Shown here one piece after another: positions 35,313 to 45,100 of a stretch of DNA of 64,000 nt. The notes beneath the pieces are model-generated. The model worked only from the letters and a program-made list of their open reading frames with translations. It had not been told where the DNA came from and did no database searches. The stretch comes from an uncultured Drancourtella sp. GTDB taxonomy: Bacteria > Bacillota > Clostridia > Lachnospirales > Lachnospiraceae. A program made the translations under genes and the position numbers. Each line of letters opens with the position of its first letter. Position 1 is the stretch's first letter. The stretch covers positions 1 through 64,000 of the forward strand of contig CALFLL010000020.1 of assembly GCA_937880845.1 (NCBI GenBank). Direction: 5' to 3'.

Positions 35313-36239
35313 ATGCAAAAAGAGTTTTTTTATATATCATGCGACAAAAAGACAAAAATACATGCGGTAGAGTGGAAACCGCAAGGAAAAGTGAAGGCGG
35401 TTCTGCAGATTTGTCACGGAATGGCAGAATATATTGAAAGGTATGCACAATTTGCAGAGTGGCTTTCACAACAGGGATATTACGTTGTTGGAAACGATCA
35501 TCTAGGACATGGCGGATCAATCCACGCAGAGGAAGACTGCGGATATTTTCATAAAGAAAAAGGAAACGAATATGTCATCGGAGATATCAGAAAGTTGTTT
35601 TTGATTACACGAAAACAATATCATGATGTTCCATATTTTATGATGGGGCATAGTATGGGTTCTTTCCTTTTAAGACAATATCTTCAGACATACGGAGCAG
35701 GTTTAAGCGGAGCGATCATTATGGGAACAGGTTATAACCCACAATGGATGCTTTATTCCGGAATGGCCGTGTGCAAAATTCTTGCGTTTTTTAAGGAAGA
35801 ACGATATAGAAGCCGTTTTGTGGACAAAATGGTAACCGGAAGATTGAATAAGAGATTTGAACCGGGAGAAACCGGAAAAGAATGGCTTTCTGTTAACCGT
35901 GACAATGTAAGAAGGTACACATCAGATTCAAAATGCGGATTTGTGTTTACACTAAATGCATATTATCATATGTTCCGTGGAATGAAAGAACTTACTGTGA
36001 AAAATATGAAAGAGATACCGCCGGAATTGCCGGTATTTTTTGTATCAGGAAAAGAGGATGCGGTAGGAGATTTTGGAAGAGGTGTCCGAAAAGTATTTGC
36101 ACAGTATAAAAAAGTGGGTATGAAAAACCTATCCATCCGGTTATATTCGGGACTTCGGCATGAAATTCTGAATGAAACAGGAAGAATCGAAGTATTTGAA
36201 GATCTGCGTAACTGGATGGAAAAAAATATAAAAAAATAA
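35313..36239 (+). CDS. Alpha/beta hydrolase, monoacylglycerol lipase-like (serine aminopeptidase S33 group)
   Basis: 308 residues. LQICHGMAEYIERY, GNDHLGHGGS, nucleophile elbow GHSMGSFLLRQY (Ser), VSGKEDAVGDFG (Asp) and LRHEILNE (His) give a full catalytic triad. No signal peptide. It probably hydrolyses a lipid ester. Last gene before a hairpin at 36252. Confidence 0.9.
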   Translation: MQKEFFYISCDKKTKIHAVEWKPQGKVKAVLQICHGMAEYIERYAQFAEWLSQQGYYVVGNDHLGHGGSIHAEEDCGYFHKEKGNEYVIGDIRKLFLITRKQYHDVPYFMMGHSMGSFLLRQYLQTYGAGLSGAIIMGTGYNPQWMLYSGMAVCKILAFFKEERYRSRFVDKMVTGRLNKRFEPGETGKEWLSVNRDNVRRYTSDSKCGFVFTLNAYYHMFRGMKELTVKNMKEIPPELPVFFVSGKEDAVGDFGRGVRKVFAQYKKVGMKNLSIRLYSGLRHEILNETGRIEVFEDLRNWMEKNIKK

Positions 36240-36251
36240 GAATAAACAATG

Positions 36252-36285
36252 AGAAACGGCATCTCCTTGGTGGGGATGCCGTTTC
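36252..36285. terminator. Hairpin between convergent genes
   Basis: GAAACGGCATC pairs with GATGCCGTTTC. The T run is short on either strand, so efficiency is uncertain. Confidence 0.6.
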
Positions 36286-36295
36286 GTAATGGTTC

Positions 36296-37096
36296 TTATA
36301 AAGGTAAATTTCTTTTCCGGAAAATCTGTATTCCCAAAATAATCATGATCAATCCCAAGGCAAAGAGGATAAGGACTCCATATGTTCCGTCCTTATTACC
36401 GGAAATCAAAGCGTTACTGTCAAACAGTGTCATTGGTGTTAGATATTTCAGCCACTCCATTTTATCGCCGACATCCTGTATCATCTGAATCAGGATAAAT
36501 ATGACGGAAAGTCCGGAGGCAACTCCGGTTGCCAGTTTGGTTTCGTTAAAGATACAGGCACTCAAAAATGCAAGACCTCCGAAAAACAAAAGAAGGCAGA
36601 ACAGTCCGAAGTTCAGGCTTATAAAACGGGAAATATTTATTTTTTCATCAAACATGATATGGCTTACCATCAAAATAAGAGCTGTGGCATACACAACTAG
36701 CAGGATCAGGCCCAGTATCATAAGAAAAGCCTGCGTAATTGCGATTTTTGAACGCTTGTTCGGAGTTGCAAGAATATATGCCATGGAACCGGTATCAACA
36801 TAATGAGCGATAAGGCGGTTGCTCAAAATTAAAACAAAGATCAACGGGAATACGATTAAAATAAAACCATAAAGATAATTGGCAATAAATTCGATCAAAC
36901 TACTTCCCGGATCGTCTATACCGAAAGCTTCGAATACTTCCGGCATACTTTTTGCCATTATAGTCAGGCTGTCTTCCATTTTAGGATCGTACATGGTAAC
37001 GATGATTGTACTGTACATGGTGATGATAGCCGCAAAAATAAGGATAAATATGTAATTGGATTTTATTTCTTTCTTTAACAGTGGCAGACTAATCAT
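36296..37096 (-). CDS. ABC-2 type transporter permease
   Basis: 266 residues from the ATG at 37096, supported by GGAGG at 37105-37109. Six helices in the ABC-2 arrangement: NYIFILIFAAIITMYSTIIV, the region FIANYLYGFILIVFPLIFVLI, and later GVASGLSVIFILIQMI. A long extracytoplasmic loop (MYDPKMEDSLTIMAKSMPEVF) follows helix 1, as in many peptide or lipid exporters. It overlaps the ATPase gene by 8 bases and is its partner. Confidence 0.87.
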   Translation of the reverse strand: MISLPLLKKEIKSNYIFILIFAAIITMYSTIIVTMYDPKMEDSLTIMAKSMPEVFEAFGIDDPGSSLIEFIANYLYGFILIVFPLIFVLILSNRLIAHYVDTGSMAYILATPNKRSKIAITQAFLMILGLILLVVYATALILMVSHIMFDEKINISRFISLNFGLFCLLLFFGGLAFLSACIFNETKLATGVASGLSVIFILIQMIQDVGDKMEWLKYLTPMTLFDSNALISGNKDGTYGVLILFALGLIMIILGIQIFRKRNLPL

Positions 37097-37976
37097 GTTT
37101 TCTACCTCCATATTGCTGCAGGAATAATTCTTCTAATGTCGGAGTTCTCATTTGAAGATCTCGGACTGTATATTTAGACAATTCTTTGATTAAAGAGTCG
37201 ATTCCGCCTTTGGTTTCCAGTGTCACAGAATTTCCAGTTTGATCGGAATCCGGGTACGCACGGACAAAGGATAAAAGATCGTCTTTGGAATCAAAGGTAA
37301 TTGTGCAGATACGGTTTCTTTTTCGAAGAAGGGTATCCATGTTTTCATCTGCGATCAACTGGCCTTCCCGAATCATGACAACTCTGTTGCAAGTATTTTC
37401 CACTTCTTCAAACATATGACTGGACATTAAGATTGTTGTTCCGTTCTGTTTTTCTTTCTGAATCAATTCCACAAACTTATTTTGCATAAGCGGGTCAAGT
37501 CCGCTTGTCGGTTCATCAAGGAGTAAAATTTCGGGATGATCCATAAAAGCGATGATAATGCCGATTTTTTGTTTCATCCCTTTTGACATGCGGCGAAGCC
37601 GTCCTTTAGGATTCAGTTCTAAAAAATCACAAAGTTCCTTCATGTAAGAAAGATCTTTCATCTGTTTCATTTCCGCAACAAATTTAAGAAAGGCATCTCC
37701 GGTCATATCGTCCAGAAATGCAATTTCACCAGGAAGATAACCTGTCTTTTTCTGAATTTCGGAAGCAGAATGAAAACAGTCTTTCCCAAGTATGGAAACT
37801 GTTCCGGAATCCGGCTTGATAAATCCCATAAGATGACGGATCAGTGTGGTTTTTCCGGCACCGTTTGGTTCAAGGAAACCGACGATTTCTCCTTTTTCTA
37901 CGGAAAAATTTACATCAAAAAGACCTTTATGGTTTCCGTAGTTTTTTGTTATATGATTGATTTCAATCACACTCAT
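37089..37976 (-). CDS. ABC-2 type transporter ATPase with unusual P-loop
   Basis: 295 residues. The P-loop reads GFLEPNGAGKTT: Glu36 replaces the first Gly of GPNGAGKTT. All else looks intact: Q-loop KTGYLPGEIAFLDDMTG, signature RMSKGMKQKIG, Walker B ILLLDEPTSGLDPLM and the switch His in MSSHMFEEV. A C-terminal regulatory tail of about 80 residues is typical of this class. It drives the permease gene downstream. A single base (GGA to GAA) would explain the change. Confidence 0.88.
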   Translation of the reverse strand: MSVIEINHITKNYGNHKGLFDVNFSVEKGEIVGFLEPNGAGKTTLIRHLMGFIKPDSGTVSILGKDCFHSASEIQKKTGYLPGEIAFLDDMTGDAFLKFVAEMKQMKDLSYMKELCDFLELNPKGRLRRMSKGMKQKIGIIIAFMDHPEILLLDEPTSGLDPLMQNKFVELIQKEKQNGTTILMSSHMFEEVENTCNRVVMIREGQLIADENMDTLLRKRNRICTITFDSKDDLLSFVRAYPDSDQTGNSVTLETKGGIDSLIKELSKYTVRDLQMRTPTLEELFLQQYGGRKHD

Positions 37977-38081
37977 TTTTTGAACTCCTTTGCTGAAATT
38001 AAATGTTATTCATATTTTACTCTTTTGTATATTTTTTACAATACCTATCATAAAAAAAGTTCCGGGAAAGGAAGAGCGGGA

Positions 38082-38930
38082 TTACAGGTGCGTAAGAATA
38101 TAATAAATCCCACATAAAGTATCGATTCCGGAAGAATGACCGATTGCTTCAAAAGAAGAAAGGATTTCTGCTGCGGATTCTTTTAAAGGAAGTTCTTTTA
38201 ATGGTTTGCTGAAGTGAGAGTTTAAAGCACAATCCAGAAAAGATTTGCTGATATCATTTGTATGGTCAAGTTTTCTTTGTATGGCTGTCCTTAAAGTACG
38301 GGCAAAGGGATGCTCGTATTGGTTTGCAAAAATGATTCCTGCAAGGACGCCGCAGAGAAAATCATCACCGCTTGGGGTAAGACCGATTCCAAGACCGATG
38401 AGAGAAACGAGTGCATCGGCGGCCTGATCAAAATGTCGGTTTTCTAGATAAAAGTTACATTGTTTCAAACAGTTTTCGGCATAGGTATTGACGAGAAACT
38501 GGTCAGAACAAGTGTGATCCGTATCGGAAGAAAAAAGACAACGAAATCCTCCGGTATCAGAAAGAGAAAAAACGGATTTTAAAAGTTCACTATGAATACG
38601 GGGAAAATTGCCTGTAAGTGCAGAATCAAATATTTCTGCCGGATCATAGCAAAATCGATGAATACAATCCGGAGAACAGATCAAAAGTTCATGAGAATGT
38701 ATTTCCACGTGCTGTCCCGGTTGCAGGTTTAGTTCAGACATTTCTTTGCCGGAAAGATTTGTGATCAGACTGAGGGGAGAAATCGGGGAAGCAGCAGCCT
38801 GTAAAGAAAGAAGGCGGCCGCCAAAAGTAAGGTTTATTGTTTTTCGATATACGGAATGAATCTGACCGAATGTATTGGGACGAAGAAGCATAAGAGCATA
38901 AGATGCAATATTGGTAATGAGATGATCCAT
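38082..38930 (-). CDS. allH: DUF2877 protein, oxamate carbamoyltransferase subunit AllH-like
   Basis: 282 residues. Contains GLGIGLTPSGDDFLCGVLAGI, the DUF2877 signature, and a C-terminal HSSGIDTLCGIYYIL. E. coli YlbF, one of three subunits of oxamate carbamoyltransferase (AllFGH, from memory of recent literature), is in this family. It lies 1.1 kb from allE and faces away from the main allantoate cluster, with the hydrolase gene in between. It is needed to complete the fused AllF-AllG protein at 42106. A 105-base gap before 37977 holds no recognised feature. Confidence 0.82.
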   Translation of the reverse strand: MDHLITNIASYALMLLRPNTFGQIHSVYRKTINLTFGGRLLSLQAAASPISPLSLITNLSGKEMSELNLQPGQHVEIHSHELLICSPDCIHRFCYDPAEIFDSALTGNFPRIHSELLKSVFSLSDTGGFRCLFSSDTDHTCSDQFLVNTYAENCLKQCNFYLENRHFDQAADALVSLIGLGIGLTPSGDDFLCGVLAGIIFANQYEHPFARTLRTAIQRKLDHTNDISKSFLDCALNSHFSKPLKELPLKESAAEILSSFEAIGHSSGIDTLCGIYYILTHL

Positions 38931-38954
38931 GATAAATACCTCGCTGATATATTT

Positions 38955-39800
38955 TTAATTTGTATGTGTATTTAAAAAGTCAAGAGTTTTTTCTAAAAGC
39001 TGCCGGGTAAAGCCATCTTCTGTGCTTCTGTCAAAATCGTGTGACTGACAGGAAACAACAAACCGTTCGGCATTATATTTTTCACATAATGCCAAAAATT
39101 CAGAATATGGCACATCCGGATCGTTCGTGCTGTGGGCACAAAATAACGGGCACGGAAGGTTACCGCATGTCCGGAGAGAATAATCCAGAAAGAAGTATTT
39201 TTCACGTCCTTCATAAAGAAGCGACTTCCACAGACCGGTCTGACGTGCATAAACGTAAATGCTGTAATGAGTATCCAGATTTCCTTCCGTATGGACATCG
39301 GAAGCAATATCCAAGCAGGAAGCAGAAACTTTTGGAAGTGTACAATAATAACTGTTTGGGGAACAAAACCAGGTATCACATAAAAAACCATAGCCATAAT
39401 ATGATAAAAGTCCGTTCGGAACTTTGGCAAGGGAGGAGTGTCCGGAAGCAATCAGACATAAATATGCCCCTGCGGATCGACCCCACAAAAAGAACGGCAG
39501 TTCCGGAAGTGAATAAAAATCCGGATGAAGGATATAGTGGTTGATACAGAAGCTAACATGTTGCATGATTGTATCAAGCTTAGCGGCAGGAGCCAGAGGA
39601 TAATCATAAGCTATGATTACATATCCGGCTTCGGTAAGGAATTTAAGATGTAATTCGGGAAGATCCTTTCTGGAACCGTAGAGAAGACCGCCGCCGTGAA
39701 AATATAAAATACAGGCACGAGGATGTACGTTCGGATTCCGGTAAACCGTAATTTGAGTGGAAGAAGAATTCTCCCAAGAAAGATCTTTTTGCGTAAACAT
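38955..39800 (-). CDS. Alpha/beta hydrolase of the esterase/lipase (HGGG) class
   Basis: 281 residues. FHGGGLLYGSRKDLP is the oxyanion-hole motif of the hormone-sensitive-lipase-like group; the nucleophile elbow is GRSAGAYLCL (Ser) and later HSTNDPDVPY (Asp) and QSHDF (His) supply the triad. No signal peptide. It is divergent from allE and shares its intergenic region, so co-regulation with allantoate genes is plausible. It might act on a small ester or amide in the pathway, but nothing in sequence proves this. Confidence 0.82.
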   Translation of the reverse strand: MFTQKDLSWENSSSTQITVYRNPNVHPRACILYFHGGGLLYGSRKDLPELHLKFLTEAGYVIIAYDYPLAPAAKLDTIMQHVSFCINHYILHPDFYSLPELPFFLWGRSAGAYLCLIASGHSSLAKVPNGLLSYYGYGFLCDTWFCSPNSYYCTLPKVSASCLDIASDVHTEGNLDTHYSIYVYARQTGLWKSLLYEGREKYFFLDYSLRTCGNLPCPLFCAHSTNDPDVPYSEFLALCEKYNAERFVVSCQSHDFDRSTEDGFTRQLLEKTLDFLNTHTN

Positions 39801-39867
39801 AATGATTTTCCTTTCTGTTAATTTGAAATACTGTTATTATAACACAGAAAAATGCTGTTAAATAAAA

Positions 39868-39950
39868 GACAAAGTAGAAAAAGTGGATAAAAAACAGGAA
39901 ACTTTTTATCTTATATTACGATTGAAAAAAAAAGAGCAAACTGCCATAAT
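39868..39950 (+). promoter_or_regulatory. allE promoter with upstream conserved block
   Basis: TTGAAA (39922-39927), 17-base spacer, CATAAT (39945-39950). The block GACAAAGT...AAAGTGGATAAAAAA at 39868-39894 is nearly repeated at the allD promoter, at the same distance from the -35. It is a candidate PucR operator. Confidence 0.6.
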
Positions 39951-39999
39951 AACAATATGTTTCTTTTGGTAAAAGATAAACGGAAAGCGAGGATAAATT

Positions 40000-40788
40000 A
40001 TGAGTTATTTAAATGGTCAGACAGGATGCCGTGAAGAGTTACTGAACACAAGATCCATCATAAAAATGGGAAGCTATGTTGTGCTTGAACCGGACGGACT
40101 TGTAAAAAATGCAATACCGGGTTACACAAACTGTGATGTGACAATCCTTGGTTCTCCGGCTATGGGAGCGACTTTTGCGGATTATCTTGTTACGGTACAT
40201 GAAGGAGGAAATAATCCTGCATTTGGAGGAGAAGGACTTGAAACTTTCATTTATGTGGTAGAAGGAAGCATCAAAGTTAAAAATGCGGATCGTGAAGAAG
40301 TGTTGACAAAAGGCGGATATATCTATTCTCCTGTGAGCAATACGGTTGCATTTGAAAATGCAGGAAGCGAAGATGCAACGTTGTTTGCATATAAACGTAG
40401 ATATGAAGCGGTAGAAGGATACAGTGCACATACCGTGATCGGCAATGATAATGATCTGCCGTGGATTCCATATGAAGGAATGGACAACTGTCATATCAAA
40501 GATTTCCTTCCGGCAGCGGGAGATTTTGGATTTGATATGAATTTCCATATTTTGAGATTCAAAATGGGTGCATCTCATGGTTATATCGAAACACATGTTC
40601 AGCAGCACGGAATGTATTTCCTTTCCGGAAAAGCAATGTACAGAATCGGAGACGATTGGGTTCCGGTACAGAAAGGAGATTATGTGTTCATGCAGGCATA
40701 TTGCCCGCAGGCATGCTACGGTGTAGGAAAAGGAGAAGATGTGACATATATTTACTCCAAAGACTGCAACAGAGATGTACAGTTATAA
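40000..40788 (+). CDS. allE: (S)-ureidoglycine aminohydrolase
   Basis: 262 residues, a bicupin like E. coli AllE. It removes ammonia from (S)-ureidoglycine to form (S)-ureidoglycolate. The N-terminal TGCREELLNTRSIIKMGSYV and PSPAMGATFADYLV-like region and the C-terminal cupin with GASHGYIETHVQQHGMYFL hold the expected metal site (E, H, H, Q/H). It begins the allantoate island and is followed by a terminator, so it is monocistronic or partly coupled to allD. Confidence 0.92.
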   Translation: MSYLNGQTGCREELLNTRSIIKMGSYVVLEPDGLVKNAIPGYTNCDVTILGSPAMGATFADYLVTVHEGGNNPAFGGEGLETFIYVVEGSIKVKNADREEVLTKGGYIYSPVSNTVAFENAGSEDATLFAYKRRYEAVEGYSAHTVIGNDNDLPWIPYEGMDNCHIKDFLPAAGDFGFDMNFHILRFKMGASHGYIETHVQQHGMYFLSGKAMYRIGDDWVPVQKGDYVFMQAYCPQACYGVGKGEDVTYIYSKDCNRDVQL

Positions 40789-40835
40789 AATTATATTAAG
40801 TTATCCCGTAAAATTGAAATAGATTTGTTTGCACA

Positions 40836-40871
40836 GAAACCGGCATTGTCAATAAGACAGTGCCGGTTTTC
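40836..40871 (+). terminator. Terminator after allE
   Basis: GAAACCGGCATTGTC pairs with GACAGTGCCGGTTTTC around AATAA; a short T run follows. Confidence 0.75.
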
Positions 40872-40894
40872 ATATACGGGAATGTGAAAAAATA

Positions 40895-40978
40895 GACAAA
40901 GTGTGTAAAAGTAGATAAAAAATATAAATTGGTTTTTCTAGTTATTTGATTGAAAAAATAACGGCAAATTGGGATAAT
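40895..40978 (+). promoter_or_regulatory. allD promoter with upstream conserved block
   Basis: TTGAAA (40950-40955), 17-base spacer, GATAAT (40973-40978). The block GACAAAGTGTGTAAAAGT followed by AGATAAAAAA (40895-40921) resembles the allE block. It begins 55 bases before the -35 (54 at allE). Confidence 0.6.
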
Positions 40979-41041
40979 AACATTATAAAACAAACTGGAT
41001 GCAGTATATGAACTAAAAAAAGTGAAAGAGAGGAAACGGAA

Positions 41042-42094
41042 ATGAAGCTTTCAAGACAGGAACTGAAAGATTTAATGAAAAACAAACTGATGAGTGCGGG
41101 ATTAAGCGAAGAACATGCTGATATTACAGCGGAAGTTCTGACATGGTCAGATGAGAGAGGATATCATTCTCACGGCGCGGTAAGAGTGGAATATTACAGT
41201 GAGCGAATTGCAAAAGGTGGAATTACAGTAAATCCTCATTTTGAATTTAAAGAAACAGGACCGTGTTCCGCAATTTTTGAAGGGGATAATGGCTGTGGAT
41301 ACGTGGCTGCAAAAAAGGCTATGGAAAAAGCAATCGAGATGGCAAAGAAAACAGGTATCGCAGTAGTAGGAATCCGAAATATTTCTCACAGCGGAGCACT
41401 TGGATACTATACAGAAATGGCTGCAGATCAGGATATGGTAGCAATTTCCTTCTGCCAGTCAGATCCGATGGCAGTTCCGACAGGAGGAACAGAACCATAT
41501 TACGGAACAAACCCGATTTCTTTTGCGGCACCGACGGCAGATGAAAGAAAAGTTGTATTTGATATGGCTACAACCGTTCAGGCATGGGGTAAAATCCTGG
41601 ATAAAAGATCAAGAGGAGAATCTATTCCGGATACATGGGCAGTAGATGAAAACGGAAATCCGGTAACAGACCCGAATAAGGTAAATGCACTTCTTCCGAT
41701 CGCAGGGGCAAAAGGATACGGACTGATGATGATGGTGGATGTATTCTCGGGAATTCTTCTTGGAGTACCATTTGGTAAACATGTAAGCTCTATGTACCAT
41801 GACTGTTCCAAAGGAAGAGAACTTGGACAGATGCATATCGTTATGGATCCGAACCGTTTTGTCGGAATTGAACAGTTCAAAAAAAATATGTCACAGACAT
41901 GCGATGAGTTAAATGCAATGCCGACAGCAGAAGGCTATGACAAAGTATACTATCCGGGTGAAAGAGCTGTTCTCAGAAGAGAAAAAGCATACGAAACAGG
42001 CGGAGTTGAAATTGTAGATTCTATTTATGAATATCTCAAGAGCGATGCAATTCATTTTGACAGATACGATCATAAGAACAGATTCGCAGAATAG
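41042..42094 (+). CDS. allD: Ureidoglycolate dehydrogenase
   Basis: 350 residues, malate/L-lactate dehydrogenase (LdhA-type2) fold. It oxidises ureidoglycolate to oxalurate with NAD(P). LTWSDERGYHSHGAVRVEYY, VGIRNISHSGALGYYTE and YYGTNPISFAAPT are the family's catalytic and cofactor motifs; GAKGYGLMMMVDVFSGILLG is the dimer part. It starts a run of genes to 49252 spaced closely. Confidence 0.92.
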   Translation: MKLSRQELKDLMKNKLMSAGLSEEHADITAEVLTWSDERGYHSHGAVRVEYYSERIAKGGITVNPHFEFKETGPCSAIFEGDNGCGYVAAKKAMEKAIEMAKKTGIAVVGIRNISHSGALGYYTEMAADQDMVAISFCQSDPMAVPTGGTEPYYGTNPISFAAPTADERKVVFDMATTVQAWGKILDKRSRGESIPDTWAVDENGNPVTDPNKVNALLPIAGAKGYGLMMMVDVFSGILLGVPFGKHVSSMYHDCSKGRELGQMHIVMDPNRFVGIEQFKKNMSQTCDELNAMPTAEGYDKVYYPGERAVLRREKAYETGGVEIVDSIYEYLKSDAIHFDRYDHKNRFAE

Positions 42095-42105
42095 GAGTGA
42101 ACAAG

Positions 42106-45100
42106 ATGTTAAGAACAGTAGTAAAAAAAGGCAGCTATCATGATTCGGTTGTCCTGATGCTTCTTACAAACCAGATCTCTACGATCGAAGGTGTAAAAAA
42201 AGTATCTATCATGATGGCAACACCTGCAAATAAAGATATTTTCAAACAAAGTGGATTGGATACAGAAGAACTGATGGAAGCAACGGCAAATGACATGGTT
42301 GTTGTAGCTGACATTGATGATGACAGTCTGTTAGACACAATTATGGAAGAAGTGGAAGAATTCTTCAAAAAACAATCTGCTTCCAACGGAGAAAAGAAAG
42401 GAACAGAAAGTGTAAAATCATGGGACAAGGCTCTGGAAAAACTTCCAGATGCGAACCTTGCGGTAATCTCCATTCCGGGAGCATATGCAGCTCTTGAAGC
42501 AGACAGAGCACTGGACGAAGGAATGAATGTTTTTATGTTCAGTGATAACGTTACGATTGAAGATGAAAAAAAATTAAAAGAAAAAGCACATAAAAAAGGT
42601 CTGGCAGTAATGGGACCGGACTGTGGAACAGGAATCATCCAGGGGGTTCCGATCGCTTTTACAAACAGCGTAACACCTGGTTCTATCGGCATCATCGGAG
42701 CATCCGGAACAGGTATCCAGGAGCTTACAACAATCATTGACCGTCTTGGCGAAGGTGTAAAAAATGCCATCGGAACAGGCGGACGTGATCTGTCAACAGA
42801 AGTAGGCGGAATCACAATGATGGATATGATCGATGCGATGGAAGATGATGATACAATCAAAGTAATGATCGTTATTTCCAAGCCGCCGGCACAGGAAGTA
42901 AGAGAAAAAATCTCTGCAAGACTGAGTGTATGCAAAAAACCGGTCATTAGTTTATTCCTCGGAGAAAAACCGGAATATCATGAAGAAAACTTCTATCACA
43001 CCTATACACTTGATGAAGCGGCAAGACTTGCAGTAAGCCTTGTACGAGGGGAAAAAGTAAATGAAGGAGAAGTAAAGACAGACAGATCCGAATTCTATCC
43101 GGCTGAAGCAAAGAAGACGATCAAAGCTTACTATTCAGGCGGTACACTGGCAGGAGAAGCTGCTATGCTCATTAAAGATGCACTGGCATTAAAGATCCCG
43201 CCGCAGAAGGCAGAAGGATTTATGCTGAAAACAGACGGTCATATCGTTGTGGATCTTGGAGATGATGTGTATACACAGGGCAAACCGCATCCGATGATTG
43301 ATCCTGCAAAACGAATCGAATGTATGCAGGAAGCAGTAGATGATGAATCTACAGGGGTTATCTTATTTGATATCATGCTTGGTTACGGTTCTCATGCAGA
43401 TATGGCGGGAGCACTTCTTCCTACAATTAAAGAATTACAGGAAAAAGCACAGGCACAGGGCAGAAAGGTATTTTTTGTATCTACTGTCTGTGGTACAAGA
43501 AGAGACTATCAGGGATATGATGAAGCAGTAAATAAACTAAAAGAAGCAGGCGTTATCGTATGCGAAACAAACAAACTGGCAGTACGTACGGCAATTCAGG
43601 CAATCGGTCTGGATTTTGAAGAAACAGAAAAAGAAATCCGTCCAAAGCAGCCGTCTGATGCAGCAGCACATAAAGCTTCCGAAAAGCTCCTTCAGATGCT
43701 TTCCGAAAAACCGAAGGTAATCAATCTTGGACTTAGAAGCTTTGCAGAAGTAGCAGAGCAGTTTGGATGTGAAGTGGTTCAATACGACTGGAATCCACCG
43801 GCAGGCGGAAACATGGAAATGATCAAGATGCTGAATTTCCTCAGAAATTACGAAGGATTTGATATTGATGAGGCAAACAGAAAAGTAATCGGAAAAATCG
43901 TTGCAAGCCAGCCTGTCATCAAAGACAATGTACGTGCAAAAGATGTTATTCCGGAATTAAACGAAGGAAAAGTCATTCTTCATGCAGGTCCTCCGATCCA
44001 GTATAAAGATATGCCGGATCCGGTACAGGGATCTTGTGTTGGCGCCGTATTGTTCGAGGAATGGGCAGATAATGAAGCAGACGCAAGAAAGCTTTTGGAG
44101 TCAGGAGAAGTAAAATTCATTCCATGTCACCATGTAAAAGCAGTCGGTCCAATGGGAGGAATCACATCTCCGAATATGGCGGTTTTTGTTGTTGAAAATA
44201 CAACAGACGGCAATGAAGCATATTGTACAATGAATGAAGGTATCGGAAAGGTACTTCGTTTTGGGGCATATTCCGAAGAAGTTGTGGAAAGACTTCGTTG
44301 GATGAGAGATATCCTTGGACCTACATTAGGAAAAGCAATCCGTGAACTTGGCGGGATTAACGTAAATCCACTTATTGCAAAAGCAATCGCAATGGGTGAC
44401 GAATTCCACCAGAGAAATATTGCGGCATCCCTTGCATTTTTAAAAGAAGTTGCACCGGTCATAACAAAGATGGACATGGACGATAAGGACCGTTATAATG
44501 TAATCAAGTTCTTATCCGACACAGATCAGTTTTTCCTTAATATTATGATGGCGACAGCCAAGGCTGTAATGGATGGTGCACGTACTTTGACAGAAGGAAC
44601 AATCGTAACTGCCATGTGTAGAAACGGTGTGGAATTCGGTATCCGTATTGCAGGTATGGGAGATGAATGGTTCACAGGACCGGTAAATACTCCGCAGGGA
44701 CTGTATTTTACAGGATACGACGGGGAAGATGCATGTCCGGATATGGGAGACAGTGCGATTACGGAAACGTTTGGTGTAGGCGGTATGGCAATGATCGCGG
44801 CACCGGCTGTTACAAGGTTCGTAGGGGCAGGCGGATATGAAGATGCTCTTCGTACAAGTACTGAAATGACAGAAATCACGATTGACAGAAATCCGAACTT
44901 TATCATTCCGAACTGGAATTTCCAGGGAATCTGTCTGGGAATTGATGCAAGACTTGTTGTAGAAAAAGGAATCACTCCGGTCATTAACACAGGTATTGCA
45001 CATAAAATCGCAGGTTACGGACAGATTGGTGCAGGTACGGTTCATCCTCCGATTGAATGTTTTGAAAAAGCAGTTGCCGCATATGCGAAGAAACTTGGCT

